A stretch of 64,000 bases of DNA. Origin: Streptomyces mirabilis (GTDB taxonomy: Bacteria; Actinomycetota; Actinomycetes; Streptomycetales; Streptomycetaceae). The position numbers and the translations under genes are program-made. Within the stretch, counting starts at the first letter, position 1; each line of letters opens with the position of its first letter. Of the stretch, positions 1 to 7,846 are shown piece after piece. Below the pieces are notes generated by a model. It was given only the letters and a program-made list of their open reading frames with translations. It made no database searches and was not told the DNA's origin. The DNA lies in NCBI RefSeq assembly GCF_018310535.1, contig NZ_CP074102.1:2294001-2358000 (forward strand), given 5' to 3'.

Positions 1-183
1 CAGCAGTTCGTCCTTGGAGTGGAAGTAGTAGAGGAGATGACCGCTGCTCATACCGACCTCGCGGCCGAGCGCCGCCATGGTGAGCTTCTCCAGACCGCGC
101 TCGGCGATCATGTCCATGGCGGCGGCCAGCACGTCCTCGCGCGGAGGCGCGTTCTTCCTCCGCGGCGCGCTGTCCCCTGCCAC
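1..183 (-). CDS. TetR-family transcriptional regulator (N-terminal part, cut by window edge)
   Basis: Only the first 61 codons are inside the window. They read from a GTG at 183 with an AGGAG ribosome site six bases upstream. The fragment contains a TetR helix-turn-helix: a helix beginning LAAAMDMIAERGLEKLTMAAL followed by a recognition helix around GMSSGHLLYYFHSKDEL. The ligand-binding domain lies outside. It follows the agmatine deiminase stop by only 14 bases on the same strand, so it is probably the last gene of the ureAB-ureC-deiminase operon. That makes it the natural candidate to bind the palindrome at 3670-3688. Assignment to TetR is firm; the regulatory target is inference. Confidence 0.85.
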   Translation of the reverse strand, partial: MAGDSAPRRKNAPPREDVLAAAMDMIAERGLEKLTMAALGREVGMSSGHLLYYFHSKDELL

Positions 184-197
184 GTGCGACTCCTGGT

Positions 198-1250
198 TCA
201 GATCCTCGGCTGCTGCTGGGTGATGCAGTGGATGCCACCGCCTCCGGCAAAGATCGTACGTGCGTCCACCAGTGTCACCGTCCGCTCGGGGAAGAGCCGT
301 CGGAAGATGCCGGCCGCGAGCTCGTCGCGCGGGTCGTCGAAGCCGCACAGGACCACGCCGCCGTTGCAGAGGTAGTGGTTGATGTAGGAGTGGTCGGCCC
401 AGTGGCCGTCGGCCTCCAGGATCGTCGGGGCCTGGACCTCGACGACCTCCAGGCGGCGCCCGCGCGCATCGGTCGCGGCCTTGAGCAGGCCGATGACCTC
501 CTTCGTCACCTCGTGGTCGGGGTGCGCCGGGTCCGGCTGGGAGTGCGCGACCACGACTCCGGGGCGGGCGAAGGCGGCCACGATGTCGACATGGCCGAGC
601 GTGCCGAAGCCGTACGGGGGGTAGTCGCCGGTCAGCCCGCGCGGCAGCCAGATCGCCTTGCGGGTGCCGAGGTGGGCGTGGATCTCCGCCTCCACCTGCT
701 CGCGCGTCCAGTCGGGGTTGCGCTCGGGGCCGAGCTGCACGGTCTCGGTCAGGAGCACGGTGCCCTCGCCGTCGACGTGGATCGCACCGCCCTCGTTGAC
801 CAGCTTCGAGGCGTACGTCTTCGCCCCCGCGAGGTCCGAGACATACGCGCCGATCTTGGCGTCGTGCTCCCAGCGAGCCCAGTCCTGGGCGCCCCAGCCG
901 TTGAACGTCCAGTCCACGGCGGCCAGTTCGCCCTTTCCGTTGGTGAGGAAGGTGGGGCCGATGTCACGCATCCAGGCGTCGTCGAGTTCGCGTTCGACGG
1001 TGTCGACGTCCGGGCCGAGCAGCGCCCGGGCCGCCTGCGACTGGCCCGGCCCGCACACGACCGTCACCGGTTCGAACCGGCGGATCGCGCGCGCCACCGC
1101 CGCCCAGGCCGCGCGCGCCTCGGCGAGGTCGTCGGGGTTGTCGAAGGTGGGGTTGGGGCCCGGCCACGCCATCCAGGTGCGCTCGTGCGGGGTCCACTCG
1201 GCGGGCATCCGGAAACCGTCGGCGGCAGGGGTCATGGCGTGCACCTTCAT
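198..1250 (-). CDS. aguA: Agmatine deiminase (peptidyl-arginine deiminase superfamily)
   Basis: A 350-residue guanidine-modifying enzyme. Agmatine deiminases hydrolyse agmatine to N-carbamoylputrescine and ammonia in the cytoplasm. The catalytic set is visible: Asp96 in DAWMRDIGPTF, the GHVD motif with His220 and Asp222, and the nucleophile Cys342 in GGGGIHC near the C terminus. Length matches the family. The ATG at 1250 overlaps the ureC stop codon (TGATG), which indicates translational coupling. A second in-frame ATG five codons on is a less likely start. The place beside a urease-like enzyme and a nitrogen-base permease suggests recovery of nitrogen from guanidino or ureido compounds. Substrate could be a related guanidine; agmatine is the family default. 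Confidence 0.88.
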   Translation of the reverse strand: MKVHAMTPAADGFRMPAEWTPHERTWMAWPGPNPTFDNPDDLAEARAAWAAVARAIRRFEPVTVVCGPGQSQAARALLGPDVDTVERELDDAWMRDIGPTFLTNGKGELAAVDWTFNGWGAQDWARWEHDAKIGAYVSDLAGAKTYASKLVNEGGAIHVDGEGTVLLTETVQLGPERNPDWTREQVEAEIHAHLGTRKAIWLPRGLTGDYPPYGFGTLGHVDIVAAFARPGVVVAHSQPDPAHPDHEVTKEVIGLLKAATDARGRRLEVVEVQAPTILEADGHWADHSYINHYLCNGGVVLCGFDDPRDELAAGIFRRLFPERTVTLVDARTIFAGGGGIHCITQQQPRI

Positions 1251-2926
1251 CAGAGGAAGTAGAGGCGGTTGAGGGAGACCGAGTCGGCGGGCTCGGAGCG
1301 CAGCGGGTCACCGTCGAGGGTGACCAGGCCGGTGCGCTGGTCGACGTCGACGGATCCCGTACGGGAGTTGAGGCGCAGGTCGGCGGGGCCGATCCCGCGG
1401 GTGCCCCGCACGGCGACTCGGCGCCGGCGTGTCGGCATGAGGTCGCTGCCCTGGTCGAGCGCGGCCTGGGCGACGAAGGCGACCGAGATCTCGGCGGGCG
1501 TCGCGCCGTGCGCCCCGAACTGGGGCCCCAGGACGAGGGGTTCGCAGGTGTCGGTGGCGGCGTTCGGGTCGCCGACTACGCCGTACGCCGGGAAGCCGGA
1601 CTTGAGGACGAGCTGCGGCTTGGCGCCGAAGAACTCCGGGCGCCACAGGACGATGTCGGCGAGCTTGCCGACCTCGATCGAGCCGACCTCGTGGGCGAGC
1701 CCGTGCGCGATGGCGGGGTTGATGGTGAGCTTGGCCATGTAGCGCAGGACGCGCTCGTTGTCGTGGTCCGCGTCCGCCGGGGCGCCGCGCTCGGCCTTCA
1801 TCTTTCCGGCCATCGCGAAGGTGCGGCGTACGGTCTCGCCCGCGCGTCCCATGCCCTGGGCGTCCGAGGAGGTGATCCCGATCGCGCCCAGGTCGTGCAG
1901 CACGTCCTCGGCGCCCATGGTCCCGGCGCGGATCCGGTCGCGGGCCATGGCCGCGTCGCCGGGCAGGTCGGTCTTCAGGTCGTGGACGGAGACGATCATG
2001 CCGTAGTGCTCGGCGACCGCGTCCCGGCCGAAGGGCAGGGTGGGGTTGGTGGAGGAGCCGATGACGTTCGGGACTCCCGCCATCTTCAGGACGTTCGGTA
2101 CGTGACCGCCGCCGCAGCCCTCGATGTGGAAGGCGTGGATGGTCCGGCCTTCGAGGACGCGCAGGGTGTCCTCGACCGACAGGCATTCGTTCAGCCCGTC
2201 GCTGTGCAGGGCGACCTGGACGTCGTGCTCCTCGGCGACGCGCAGCGCGGTGTCGAGGGCACGGGTGTGGGCGCCCATGTCCTCGTGGACCTTGAAGCCG
2301 CTCGCCCCGCCCTCGGCCAGGGCCTCGACGAGGGGGGCGGCGTCGGAGGACGAACCCCGGCCCAGGAAGCCGATGTTGACCGGCCAGGCGTCGAAGGCGT
2401 TGAAGGCGTGGCGCAGTGCCCAGGGCGAGTTGACGCCGACGCCCCACACCGGCCCGAACTCCTGGCCGATGATCGTGGTGACGCCGGAGGCGAGCGAGGC
2501 CTCCATGATGCGCGGCGACAGCAGGTGCACGTGGGTGTCGACGGCTCCGGCGGTGGCGATCAGCCCCTCGCCCGAGACGATCGACGTCCCCGTACCGACC
2601 ACCACGTCGACGCCGTCGAGGGTGTCGGGGTTCCCGGCCCGCCCGATCGAGCAGATCCGCCCCTCGCGGATGCCGATGGACACCTTGCGAATCCCCTGGG
2701 CCGCGTCGATCACCACCACGTTGCTGATGACGACGTCGCAGGTCTCGCGGACGGCGGCGGCCTTGAGGTGCAGTCCGTCGCGGGCGGTCTTGCCGAAGCC
2801 GGCGAGGAACTCGTCGCCGTAGCGCTGGGCGTCGGACTCGACGCGGATGGTCAGCCCGGAGTCACCGAGGCGGACGCGGTCGCCGGCGCGGGGGCCGTGG
2901 GTGGCTGCGTACTCGTAGGGATTCAT
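1250..2926 (-). CDS. ureC: Urease alpha subunit-like amidohydrolase (UreC)
   Basis: A 558-residue protein aligning over its length with urease alpha subunits, which hydrolyse urea to ammonia and carbamate at a di-nickel centre. Visible nickel ligands are His132 and His134 (DTHVHL), the carbamylated Lys212 (FKVHEDMG), His241 (HSDGLNE), His267 (FHIEG) and Asp355 (TSSDAQGMGR). Catalytic His214 and His315 also remain. The flap cysteine of classical ureases (Klebsiella Cys319, in MVCHH) is Val314 here (IVSVHDL), and the usual Trp after HED is Met. ATG overlaps the ureAB stop by four bases. No ureD, ureF, ureG or ureE is nearby, so nickel insertion would rely on another locus, or the protein has a different role. 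Confidence 0.9.
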   Translation of the reverse strand: MNPYEYAATHGPRAGDRVRLGDSGLTIRVESDAQRYGDEFLAGFGKTARDGLHLKAAAVRETCDVVISNVVVIDAAQGIRKVSIGIREGRICSIGRAGNPDTLDGVDVVVGTGTSIVSGEGLIATAGAVDTHVHLLSPRIMEASLASGVTTIIGQEFGPVWGVGVNSPWALRHAFNAFDAWPVNIGFLGRGSSSDAAPLVEALAEGGASGFKVHEDMGAHTRALDTALRVAEEHDVQVALHSDGLNECLSVEDTLRVLEGRTIHAFHIEGCGGGHVPNVLKMAGVPNVIGSSTNPTLPFGRDAVAEHYGMIVSVHDLKTDLPGDAAMARDRIRAGTMGAEDVLHDLGAIGITSSDAQGMGRAGETVRRTFAMAGKMKAERGAPADADHDNERVLRYMAKLTINPAIAHGLAHEVGSIEVGKLADIVLWRPEFFGAKPQLVLKSGFPAYGVVGDPNAATDTCEPLVLGPQFGAHGATPAEISVAFVAQAALDQGSDLMPTRRRRVAVRGTRGIGPADLRLNSRTGSVDVDQRTGLVTLDGDPLRSEPADSVSLNRLYFL

Positions 2927-3642
2927 CGCCGCTCAGCTCCCTCGTTCTCCCCGGTGTCCCCGGTGTCCCCGGCCCCGAGGTACCCGCAGGCGGCGGCCCT
3001 GCGCAGGGCCTCCTCCCTGGCTCCGGGCGCGTCCAGCGGCCCGTCGACCAGTCCCGCGAAGCCGATGGCGATCCGCTCACCGCCTATGGGCAGCAGCCCG
3101 ACCTCGGCGCTCTCCCCCGGTCCGAAGCGCACGGAGGACCCGGCGGGGACCGCGAGCCGCATCCCGTAGGCCGCCGCCCGCGGGAAGTCGAGCCGCGGAT
3201 TGGTCTCGAAGAAGTGGAAGTGCGAGGTGACGGAGACGGGCACGGTCGCGGTGTTGGTGACGGTCAGCCGGACGACCGCGGCGGGCTCGGCATGCTCCGG
3301 CCCCGGCAGCAGCGCGCCAGGCGCCCGCTCCCCCAGCCCACCCCCGAGGGGGTCGCTGACGACCGCGAGCCGGGACCCGTCGTCGAAGACGGCCTCGACA
3401 TGCACCTCGGTGACGACGTCGGCGACGCCCGGCAGGACGTCGTCGGGGCCGAGCACCGCCCGGGCCGCCGCGATCGCCTCGGCGAGCCGACGCCCGTCCC
3501 GGGCCGCCTCGCACACGGTGTCCGCGATGAGGGCGGTCGCCTCGGGGACGTTCAGCCTGAGGCCCCGGGCCCGGCGGGCACGGGCCAGCTCGGCGGCCCC
3601 GAAGAGCAGCAGCCGGTCACGTTCCGTGGGGGTCAGTCTCAT
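2923..3642 (-). CDS. ureAB: Fused urease gamma-beta subunit (UreA-UreB)
   Basis: A 239-residue fusion. Residues 1 to about 100 are the gamma subunit (MRLTPTERDRLLLFGAAELARAR start, NVPEATALIADTVCEAARDG). The rest is the beta subunit, with the conserved TSHFHFFETN motif and the GMRLAVPAGSSVRFGPGESAEV segment. Together with UreC it would form the urease apoenzyme. The C-terminal tail is rich in Gly, Asp and Glu. An AAGGAGGTG ribosome site precedes the ATG at 3642. It is the first gene of the operon, transcribed divergently from the permease across 143 bases that hold a perfect palindrome. Gamma-beta fusions are known in some actinobacteria and Helicobacter. Confidence 0.9.
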   Translation of the reverse strand: MRLTPTERDRLLLFGAAELARARRARGLRLNVPEATALIADTVCEAARDGRRLAEAIAAARAVLGPDDVLPGVADVVTEVHVEAVFDDGSRLAVVSDPLGGGLGERAPGALLPGPEHAEPAAVVRLTVTNTATVPVSVTSHFHFFETNPRLDFPRAAAYGMRLAVPAGSSVRFGPGESAEVGLLPIGGERIAIGFAGLVDGPLDAPGAREEALRRAAACGYLGAGDTGDTGENEGAERR

Positions 3643-3669
3643 GTCCGGGCACCTCCTTGCCTTCCTCGA

Positions 3670-3688
3670 TTTAGAGCACCACTCTAAA
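3670..3688. promoter_or_regulatory. Candidate repressor operator between ureAB and the permease
   Basis: Perfect inverted repeat TTTAGAGCACCACTCTAAA: two 7-base arms and a 5-base spacer. It is flanked by CTCG at 3665-3668 and CGAG at 3691-3694, which nearly extends the dyad. It lies in the 5' leader or core promoter of ureAB, shortly upstream of its ribosome site. A half-site CTCTAAC occurs at 3750-3756 just before the permease. The architecture fits a TetR-type operator; the regulator at 1-183 is the obvious candidate. Confidence 0.6.
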
Positions 3689-3712
3689 CACGAGATTCAT
3701 GGAACGGAAAGA

Positions 3713-3741
3713 TTGACATCCAGAATCTGGTCACACACATT
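3713..3741 (+). promoter_or_regulatory. Possible permease promoter (-35 TTGACA)
   Basis: A consensus -35 TTGACA at 3713-3718 is followed after 17 bases by CACATT at 3736-3741, a weak -10. The small dyad CCAGA-A-TCTGG at 3720-3730 lies between them. A start near 3748 would leave a 5' leader of about 38 bases with the GAAGGAG ribosome site. The -10 is poor, so confidence is low. Confidence 0.35.
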
Positions 3742-3785
3742 GAACGTCGCTCTAACTCTCAGGCGGCCGTCGAAGGAGACCAGCC

Positions 3786-5219
3786 ATGCCGATCGAACAG
3801 CGCGGAGTCGACACCATCCCCGACGAGGAACGAACCAGCGGGCCGGGGGACCTCGTCTCGATCCTGCTGGGATCGAACCTGTGTCTGGGCGTGATCATCT
3901 TCGGCTGGCTGCCACCCTCCTTCGGGCTCGACTGGTGGTCGTCGGTGAGCGCGATCGTGGCGGGCACGGTGATCGGCACGGCGCTCACCGCGCCGCTCGC
4001 GCTGGTGTCCCTGCGCACGGCGACGAACCTCTCCACCTCCTCCGGCGCCCAGTTCGGCGTGCGCGGACGGCTGGTCGGCTCGGTCGTCGGGCTGCTGCTC
4101 GCCCTCGGCTACACCGCCCTGACCGTCTGGATCGGCGGCGATGTGATGGTGAGCGTGCTCGGCCGCCTGTTCGGGCTGCCGGCGAACGGGCTGTCGTACG
4201 CCGTCGTGTACGCCGTCCTCGCCGCCGCCACCGTCGCGGGCGCGGTGTACGGCTACCGCGTGCTGCTCGCGATGTCCCGGGTCCTCGCGGTCGGCATGAC
4301 CGCGCTCCTCGCGCTCGGTGTGCTCGCCTACGCGCCGCACTTCACCACCGCCGCGCTCCCGCAGACCGGCGGCTATCTGCTGGGCTCGTTCTGGCCGACC
4401 TGGCTGCTGGCGGCGGTCGCGGCGGGCCTGTCCGGACCGATCGCGTTCATCACCCTGCTCGGCGACTACACGCGCTACATCTCCCCGTCCCGGCACTCCT
4501 CCCGTACGGTCCTGCACGCCACCTGGCTGGGCCTGATCGCCGGGCTGCTGGTCCCGCAGCTCTTCGGCACCTTCACGGCGTACGCGGCCCGCGCGGCCCT
4601 CGACTACGCGGGGCCGCTGGTCTCCGCCTCCCCCACCTGGTACCTGGTCCCGCTGCTGCTCGCCGCCTCCGCGGGGTCGGTCGGCAACGCGGGCCTGATG
4701 CTGTACTCCATGGGCCTGGACCTGGACGCGATCCTGCCGAAGGCCTCGCGCGCCCGCGCCACGCTCACGGTCGCCGTCGTCGCGACCGTCTGTGTCTTCG
4801 TCGGCCACTACGCCTGGAACGCGCAGTCCGCGATGACGTCCTTCGTCCTTCTCCTGACCGCCATCGGCACCCCGTGGGCGGTCATCACCCTCATCGGCTT
4901 CGCCCGCTGCCGCGGAATCTACGACCCGGACGCCCTCCAGGTCTTCAACCGCCGTTCCCGGGGCGGAATCTACTGGTACCGAGCCGGCTGGAACGTCCAG
5001 GCGACGGTGGCCTGGGCACTGGGCGCGTTCGCCGGCCTCCTCGCCGTCTCCCTCCCGTCGTACCAGGGACCGCTGCTGTCCCTCACCGGTGGAGTGGACT
5101 GCAGCTTCGTCCTGTCAGGGCTGGTCGGCGGCCTCGTGTACGTGGCCCTCTCGCCGAAGCGGGCGTCACACCGGGTCGAGGCCGGGCAGGAACTGGCTCG
5201 CGCCGAAAGCGGGCTTTAG
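3786..5219 (+). CDS. NCS1-family cytosine/purine-type permease
   Basis: A 477-residue integral membrane protein with about twelve hydrophobic segments, of the nucleobase:cation symporter-1 type (CodB, allantoin and hydantoin permeases). The N-terminal segment GDLVSILLGSNLCLGVIIFGWLPPSFGL resembles the first helix of the family. Internal motifs such as GLSGPIAFITLLGDYTRYISP and the SVGNAGLMLYSMGLDLDAI region are typical. A GAAGGAG ribosome site lies eight bases upstream of the ATG. It is divergent from the urease-like operon and probably imports the nitrogenous substrate that the operon degrades (cytosine, allantoin, hydantoin or similar). The exact substrate cannot be read from sequence. Its last 54 bases overlap the 3' end of the convergent radical SAM gene. 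Confidence 0.85.
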   Translation: MPIEQRGVDTIPDEERTSGPGDLVSILLGSNLCLGVIIFGWLPPSFGLDWWSSVSAIVAGTVIGTALTAPLALVSLRTATNLSTSSGAQFGVRGRLVGSVVGLLLALGYTALTVWIGGDVMVSVLGRLFGLPANGLSYAVVYAVLAAATVAGAVYGYRVLLAMSRVLAVGMTALLALGVLAYAPHFTTAALPQTGGYLLGSFWPTWLLAAVAAGLSGPIAFITLLGDYTRYISPSRHSSRTVLHATWLGLIAGLLVPQLFGTFTAYAARAALDYAGPLVSASPTWYLVPLLLAASAGSVGNAGLMLYSMGLDLDAILPKASRARATLTVAVVATVCVFVGHYAWNAQSAMTSFVLLLTAIGTPWAVITLIGFARCRGIYDPDALQVFNRRSRGGIYWYRAGWNVQATVAWALGAFAGLLAVSLPSYQGPLLSLTGGVDCSFVLSGLVGGLVYVALSPKRASHRVEAGQELARAESGL

Positions 5220-6548
5220 GTCGCTGAACCAGGTGGCGTTCTCGTCGTACGCGGCGAAGAACGGGCGGCCCACCAGCTCCGGGTCGCGGGCCTGGATGAG
5301 ATGGAGCACGAAGACCTTCTCACCGGCCACCTCCGTGATCCCGTCCACGCACACCTTGCCCGGCATCGCCGACATGACCGGGCCGCGCACGGTCCGCGCG
5401 AGGCCGGACACCTGGGCGTAGGCGTCGCGGAAGATCTGGTGACCGCGGGCGAGCGGCACCCCGAAGTAGCCCTGCGGGCCGGTGTCCCGCTCCACGAACT
5501 GGTAGTACGGCACCGCCCCCAGCGCGGTCGTCTCGTTCCACAGCCCGGCCCACGCCTCGGCGCTGTCGTTGATGCCCCTGACCAGCGGCCCCTGGCAGCG
5601 GATCACGGCACCCGTGTCACGCACCCGGCGCATCGCCTCCCGCACCACCGGGGGCCGCAGCTCCTGGGGATGGGTGAAGTGGGCCATCAGCGCGAGGTGG
5701 CGGCCGCTCGCGACGACCTTCTCGAACAGGCGCAGCACGTCGTCGGCATCGCGGTCGGTGAGGAAACGGTACGGCCAGAAGGCGAGCGACTTGGTGCCGA
5801 TGCGGACCGACTGGATCGACTCGATCTCCAGGAGCGGTTCGACGTAGCGGCGCAGCACCTCGGTGCTCATCACCATCGGGTCGCCACCCGTGATGAGCGC
5901 GCTGGTGACCTCCGGGTGGGCGCGCAGATAGGCGGACGTGGCGCCGATGTCGTCGGTGGCGATGCGCAGGTCGGACTCGCCGACGAACTGGGGCCAGCGG
6001 AAGCAGTACGTGCAGTAGGCATGGCAGGTCTGGCCCTGGCGCGGGAAGACCAGCACCGTTTCCGGGTACTTGTGCTGGAGGCCGGTGAGACGCCGCCCCT
6101 CGTGCACGGGGACGTTGGCATCGAGCTGCCCGGAGGGATGCGGGTTGAGCTTCATCCGGATCTCGTGCGCCGCGCGCAGGACGTCGGCCTTCGGGGCGTC
6201 CCGCGCCAGCAGCTCCGCCATCTGCCGGAGGTCGGGCTCGGGCAACATCTCGGCCTGCGGGAACGTCAGCCGGAAGATCGGGTCGTCGGGCACGGCCGAC
6301 CAGTCGATCAGCTCGTCGACCACGTAGGCGTTCGTACGGAACGGCAGGACGGCCGCCACGGCCCGCAGGGCGAGTCGCTCGGCGGGCGGCAGGGACACGC
6401 GCCGCAGCAGGCCGTCCAGGTCACGGGGCGTGAAGGCGCGAAAGCGGGGGCTCGGGTACGAAGACCGGGAGCTGGTGTCCAAAGACCGGAGGCTCAGGTG
6501 CGCGGAGCCGGGTCTCGCGGGCTGAGCGGGGTGGAGCGCTGAACTCAT
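5166..6548 (-). CDS. KamA-family radical SAM aminomutase-like protein
   Basis: A 460-residue homologue of lysine 2,3-aminomutase. The radical SAM cluster motif is Cys175-x3-Cys179-x2-Cys182 (CHAYCTYC), followed by the ITGGDPM glycine motif. A likely PLP lysine is Lys398 in VMSAMPGKVC. In true lysine 2,3-aminomutase two aspartates bind the lysine side chain (in QCDLS and VVDAPGGGGK). Here the matching segments read YYQFVERDTG and VMSAMPGK, so both aspartates seem replaced. The substrate is therefore probably not lysine. The gene starts 14 bases after the upstream membrane-protein gene, so the two are likely co-transcribed. No acetyltransferase partner (AblB) is present. Its end overlaps the permease gene tail to tail. 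Confidence 0.8.
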   Translation of the reverse strand: MSSALHPAQPARPGSAHLSLRSLDTSSRSSYPSPRFRAFTPRDLDGLLRRVSLPPAERLALRAVAAVLPFRTNAYVVDELIDWSAVPDDPIFRLTFPQAEMLPEPDLRQMAELLARDAPKADVLRAAHEIRMKLNPHPSGQLDANVPVHEGRRLTGLQHKYPETVLVFPRQGQTCHAYCTYCFRWPQFVGESDLRIATDDIGATSAYLRAHPEVTSALITGGDPMVMSTEVLRRYVEPLLEIESIQSVRIGTKSLAFWPYRFLTDRDADDVLRLFEKVVASGRHLALMAHFTHPQELRPPVVREAMRRVRDTGAVIRCQGPLVRGINDSAEAWAGLWNETTALGAVPYYQFVERDTGPQGYFGVPLARGHQIFRDAYAQVSGLARTVRGPVMSAMPGKVCVDGITEVAGEKVFVLHLIQARDPELVGRPFFAAYDENATWFSDLKPAFGASQFLPGLDPV

Positions 6549-6562
6549 AGGTGCCGGTGCCT

Positions 6563-7633
6563 CTATTCCGTGACCAGAACCGGCGGCCGCAACTCGACGA
6601 AGGCGGCCGCCGACGCATCGTACTTCTCCGCGAAGTGCTGCATGAGCAGCCGGTGAAGCTCACTTTCGTCGTCGACGACGATCAGTTCGTGCGCGCCCTG
6701 CACGCCCAAGGCCTCGCTGTACGCGGAGAGTTGATCGAGGCGGTGGCGGGCCATGTACGACACGAGGTCGTGCCCGGCGACGTACAGACAGTCGTCCACA
6801 TAGACGAAGCGACAGCTGAACTCCCGGCGGCCGTCGGTCGCGTCGACCAGGGTCACCGGCAGATGGGTGAACCGCTCCATCCGCTTGCTCTGCTGCCACA
6901 GTTCGTCGAAGCGCTGTTCGACGAAGGTGCCGAGCGGGGAGCGGACGGCGACCTCCAGCTGGACTCCCTCGCCGGAGAGGCGCCCTACGGTGAGGAAGGA
7001 GACCAGGGAGCGCTCGTCCCAGCGGTAGAGGGTCACGCCCGGGGAGGTGGAGCAGAGGCGTACTTCGAGGAGCTGGCGGGAGTTCTCGTCGAGCCGGAGC
7101 GCGAACCGGTCCAGCGTGCGCAGGTTGCGCATGATGTCGCGGCGGATGTCGGCGCTCTGCTCGCCCAGCTCACGGCCGCGCAGGATGACCGCGAGGGAGT
7201 CCGGGTCGAGAAGCAGGATCTGCACGCGGGCGCCGTGCCCGGTGGCCGCCTTGATGCCGCGGAAGAGGCGCTCGGAGAACTGCGGGCCGAAGACGCTGGA
7301 GAAGGTGTCGAGGACCTTGACGTTCGAGGTCGAGCCGTAGACCTGGGCGCTGAACCACTCGTAGTCCAGCCGGGTGTGTTCGCGGACCCGGCCCTCCTGG
7401 GCGCGGCTGATCAGCGGGCCGATCACGAAGACGGTGACGACGACGCCGACGATGTCGGTGCCGAGGTTGAGGGTGAGGTTCTCCTCGTAGTTGTCCATCC
7501 GCGAGCTGCTCCAGAGGAGGAGGGCTGCGACGGCGGCGAGGAGGACAAGGGCCGTGAGGCTCTGAGGGCGGCGTGGGGTGCGTAAGGTGCGCAGCAGCCA
7601 GCGCAGTCGTGGTATCGGCGACCCTGCGCTCAC
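6563..7633 (-). CDS. Two-helix membrane protein of unknown function
   Basis: A 356-residue protein, not assigned to a family here. A basic N terminus is followed by two hydrophobic helices, about residues 28-44 (LTALVLLAAVAALLLW) and 60-76 (IVGVVVTVFVIGPLI). A roughly 280-residue soluble domain, probably cytoplasmic, follows. Features in it are a GARVQILLLDPDS strand-turn, which loosely recalls phospholipase D-like folds, but no HxK-x4-D motif is present. The GTG at 7633 has GGAGGG eight bases upstream; 14 bases separate its stop from the radical SAM gene. The pairing suggests a shared function. It might be a sensor or effector, but nothing in the sequence proves a role. Confidence 0.7.
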   Translation of the reverse strand: MSAGSPIPRLRWLLRTLRTPRRPQSLTALVLLAAVAALLLWSSSRMDNYEENLTLNLGTDIVGVVVTVFVIGPLISRAQEGRVREHTRLDYEWFSAQVYGSTSNVKVLDTFSSVFGPQFSERLFRGIKAATGHGARVQILLLDPDSLAVILRGRELGEQSADIRRDIMRNLRTLDRFALRLDENSRQLLEVRLCSTSPGVTLYRWDERSLVSFLTVGRLSGEGVQLEVAVRSPLGTFVEQRFDELWQQSKRMERFTHLPVTLVDATDGRREFSCRFVYVDDCLYVAGHDLVSYMARHRLDQLSAYSEALGVQGAHELIVVDDESELHRLLMQHFAEKYDASAAAFVELRPPVLVTE

Positions 7634-7735
7634 CTGCGCTCCCTCCGTGGCCGTGCGGGCACACGGGAGGGCGGCACGCTCCCCCCGTGGAATCTGTGGA
7701 TACCCGTGTCACGGAGCCGCTACGCGTCGAACGAA

Positions 7736-7778
7736 CCGCCGGTCCCCGTACTCCTGTTGGGGAGAGGGGGACCGGCGG
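7736..7778 (-). terminator. Terminator of ilvE
   Basis: A perfect 12-base stem (CCGCCGGTCCCC at 7736-7747 with GGGGACCGGCGG at 7767-7778) and a 19-base loop, 68 bases downstream of the ilvE stop. No U-tract, as is usual in Streptomyces. Confidence 0.7.
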
Positions 7779-7846
7779 GAGGCGTGGGGCGCCGGGGACC
7801 GGCGGGCGCGAGGGTCGCGACTGGCGCGAACGTCGCGAGGAGCGTC

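Noticed and set aside
3200..5227. Long plus-strand frame across ureAB and the permease
   Set aside because: Arg/Pro/Gly-rich shadow translation; the permease frame has real membrane helices and a ribosome site.
6563..7633. Phospholipase D domain in the unknown membrane protein
   Set aside because: The GARVQILLLDPDS strand is suggestive, but no HxK-x4-D motif exists anywhere in the protein.
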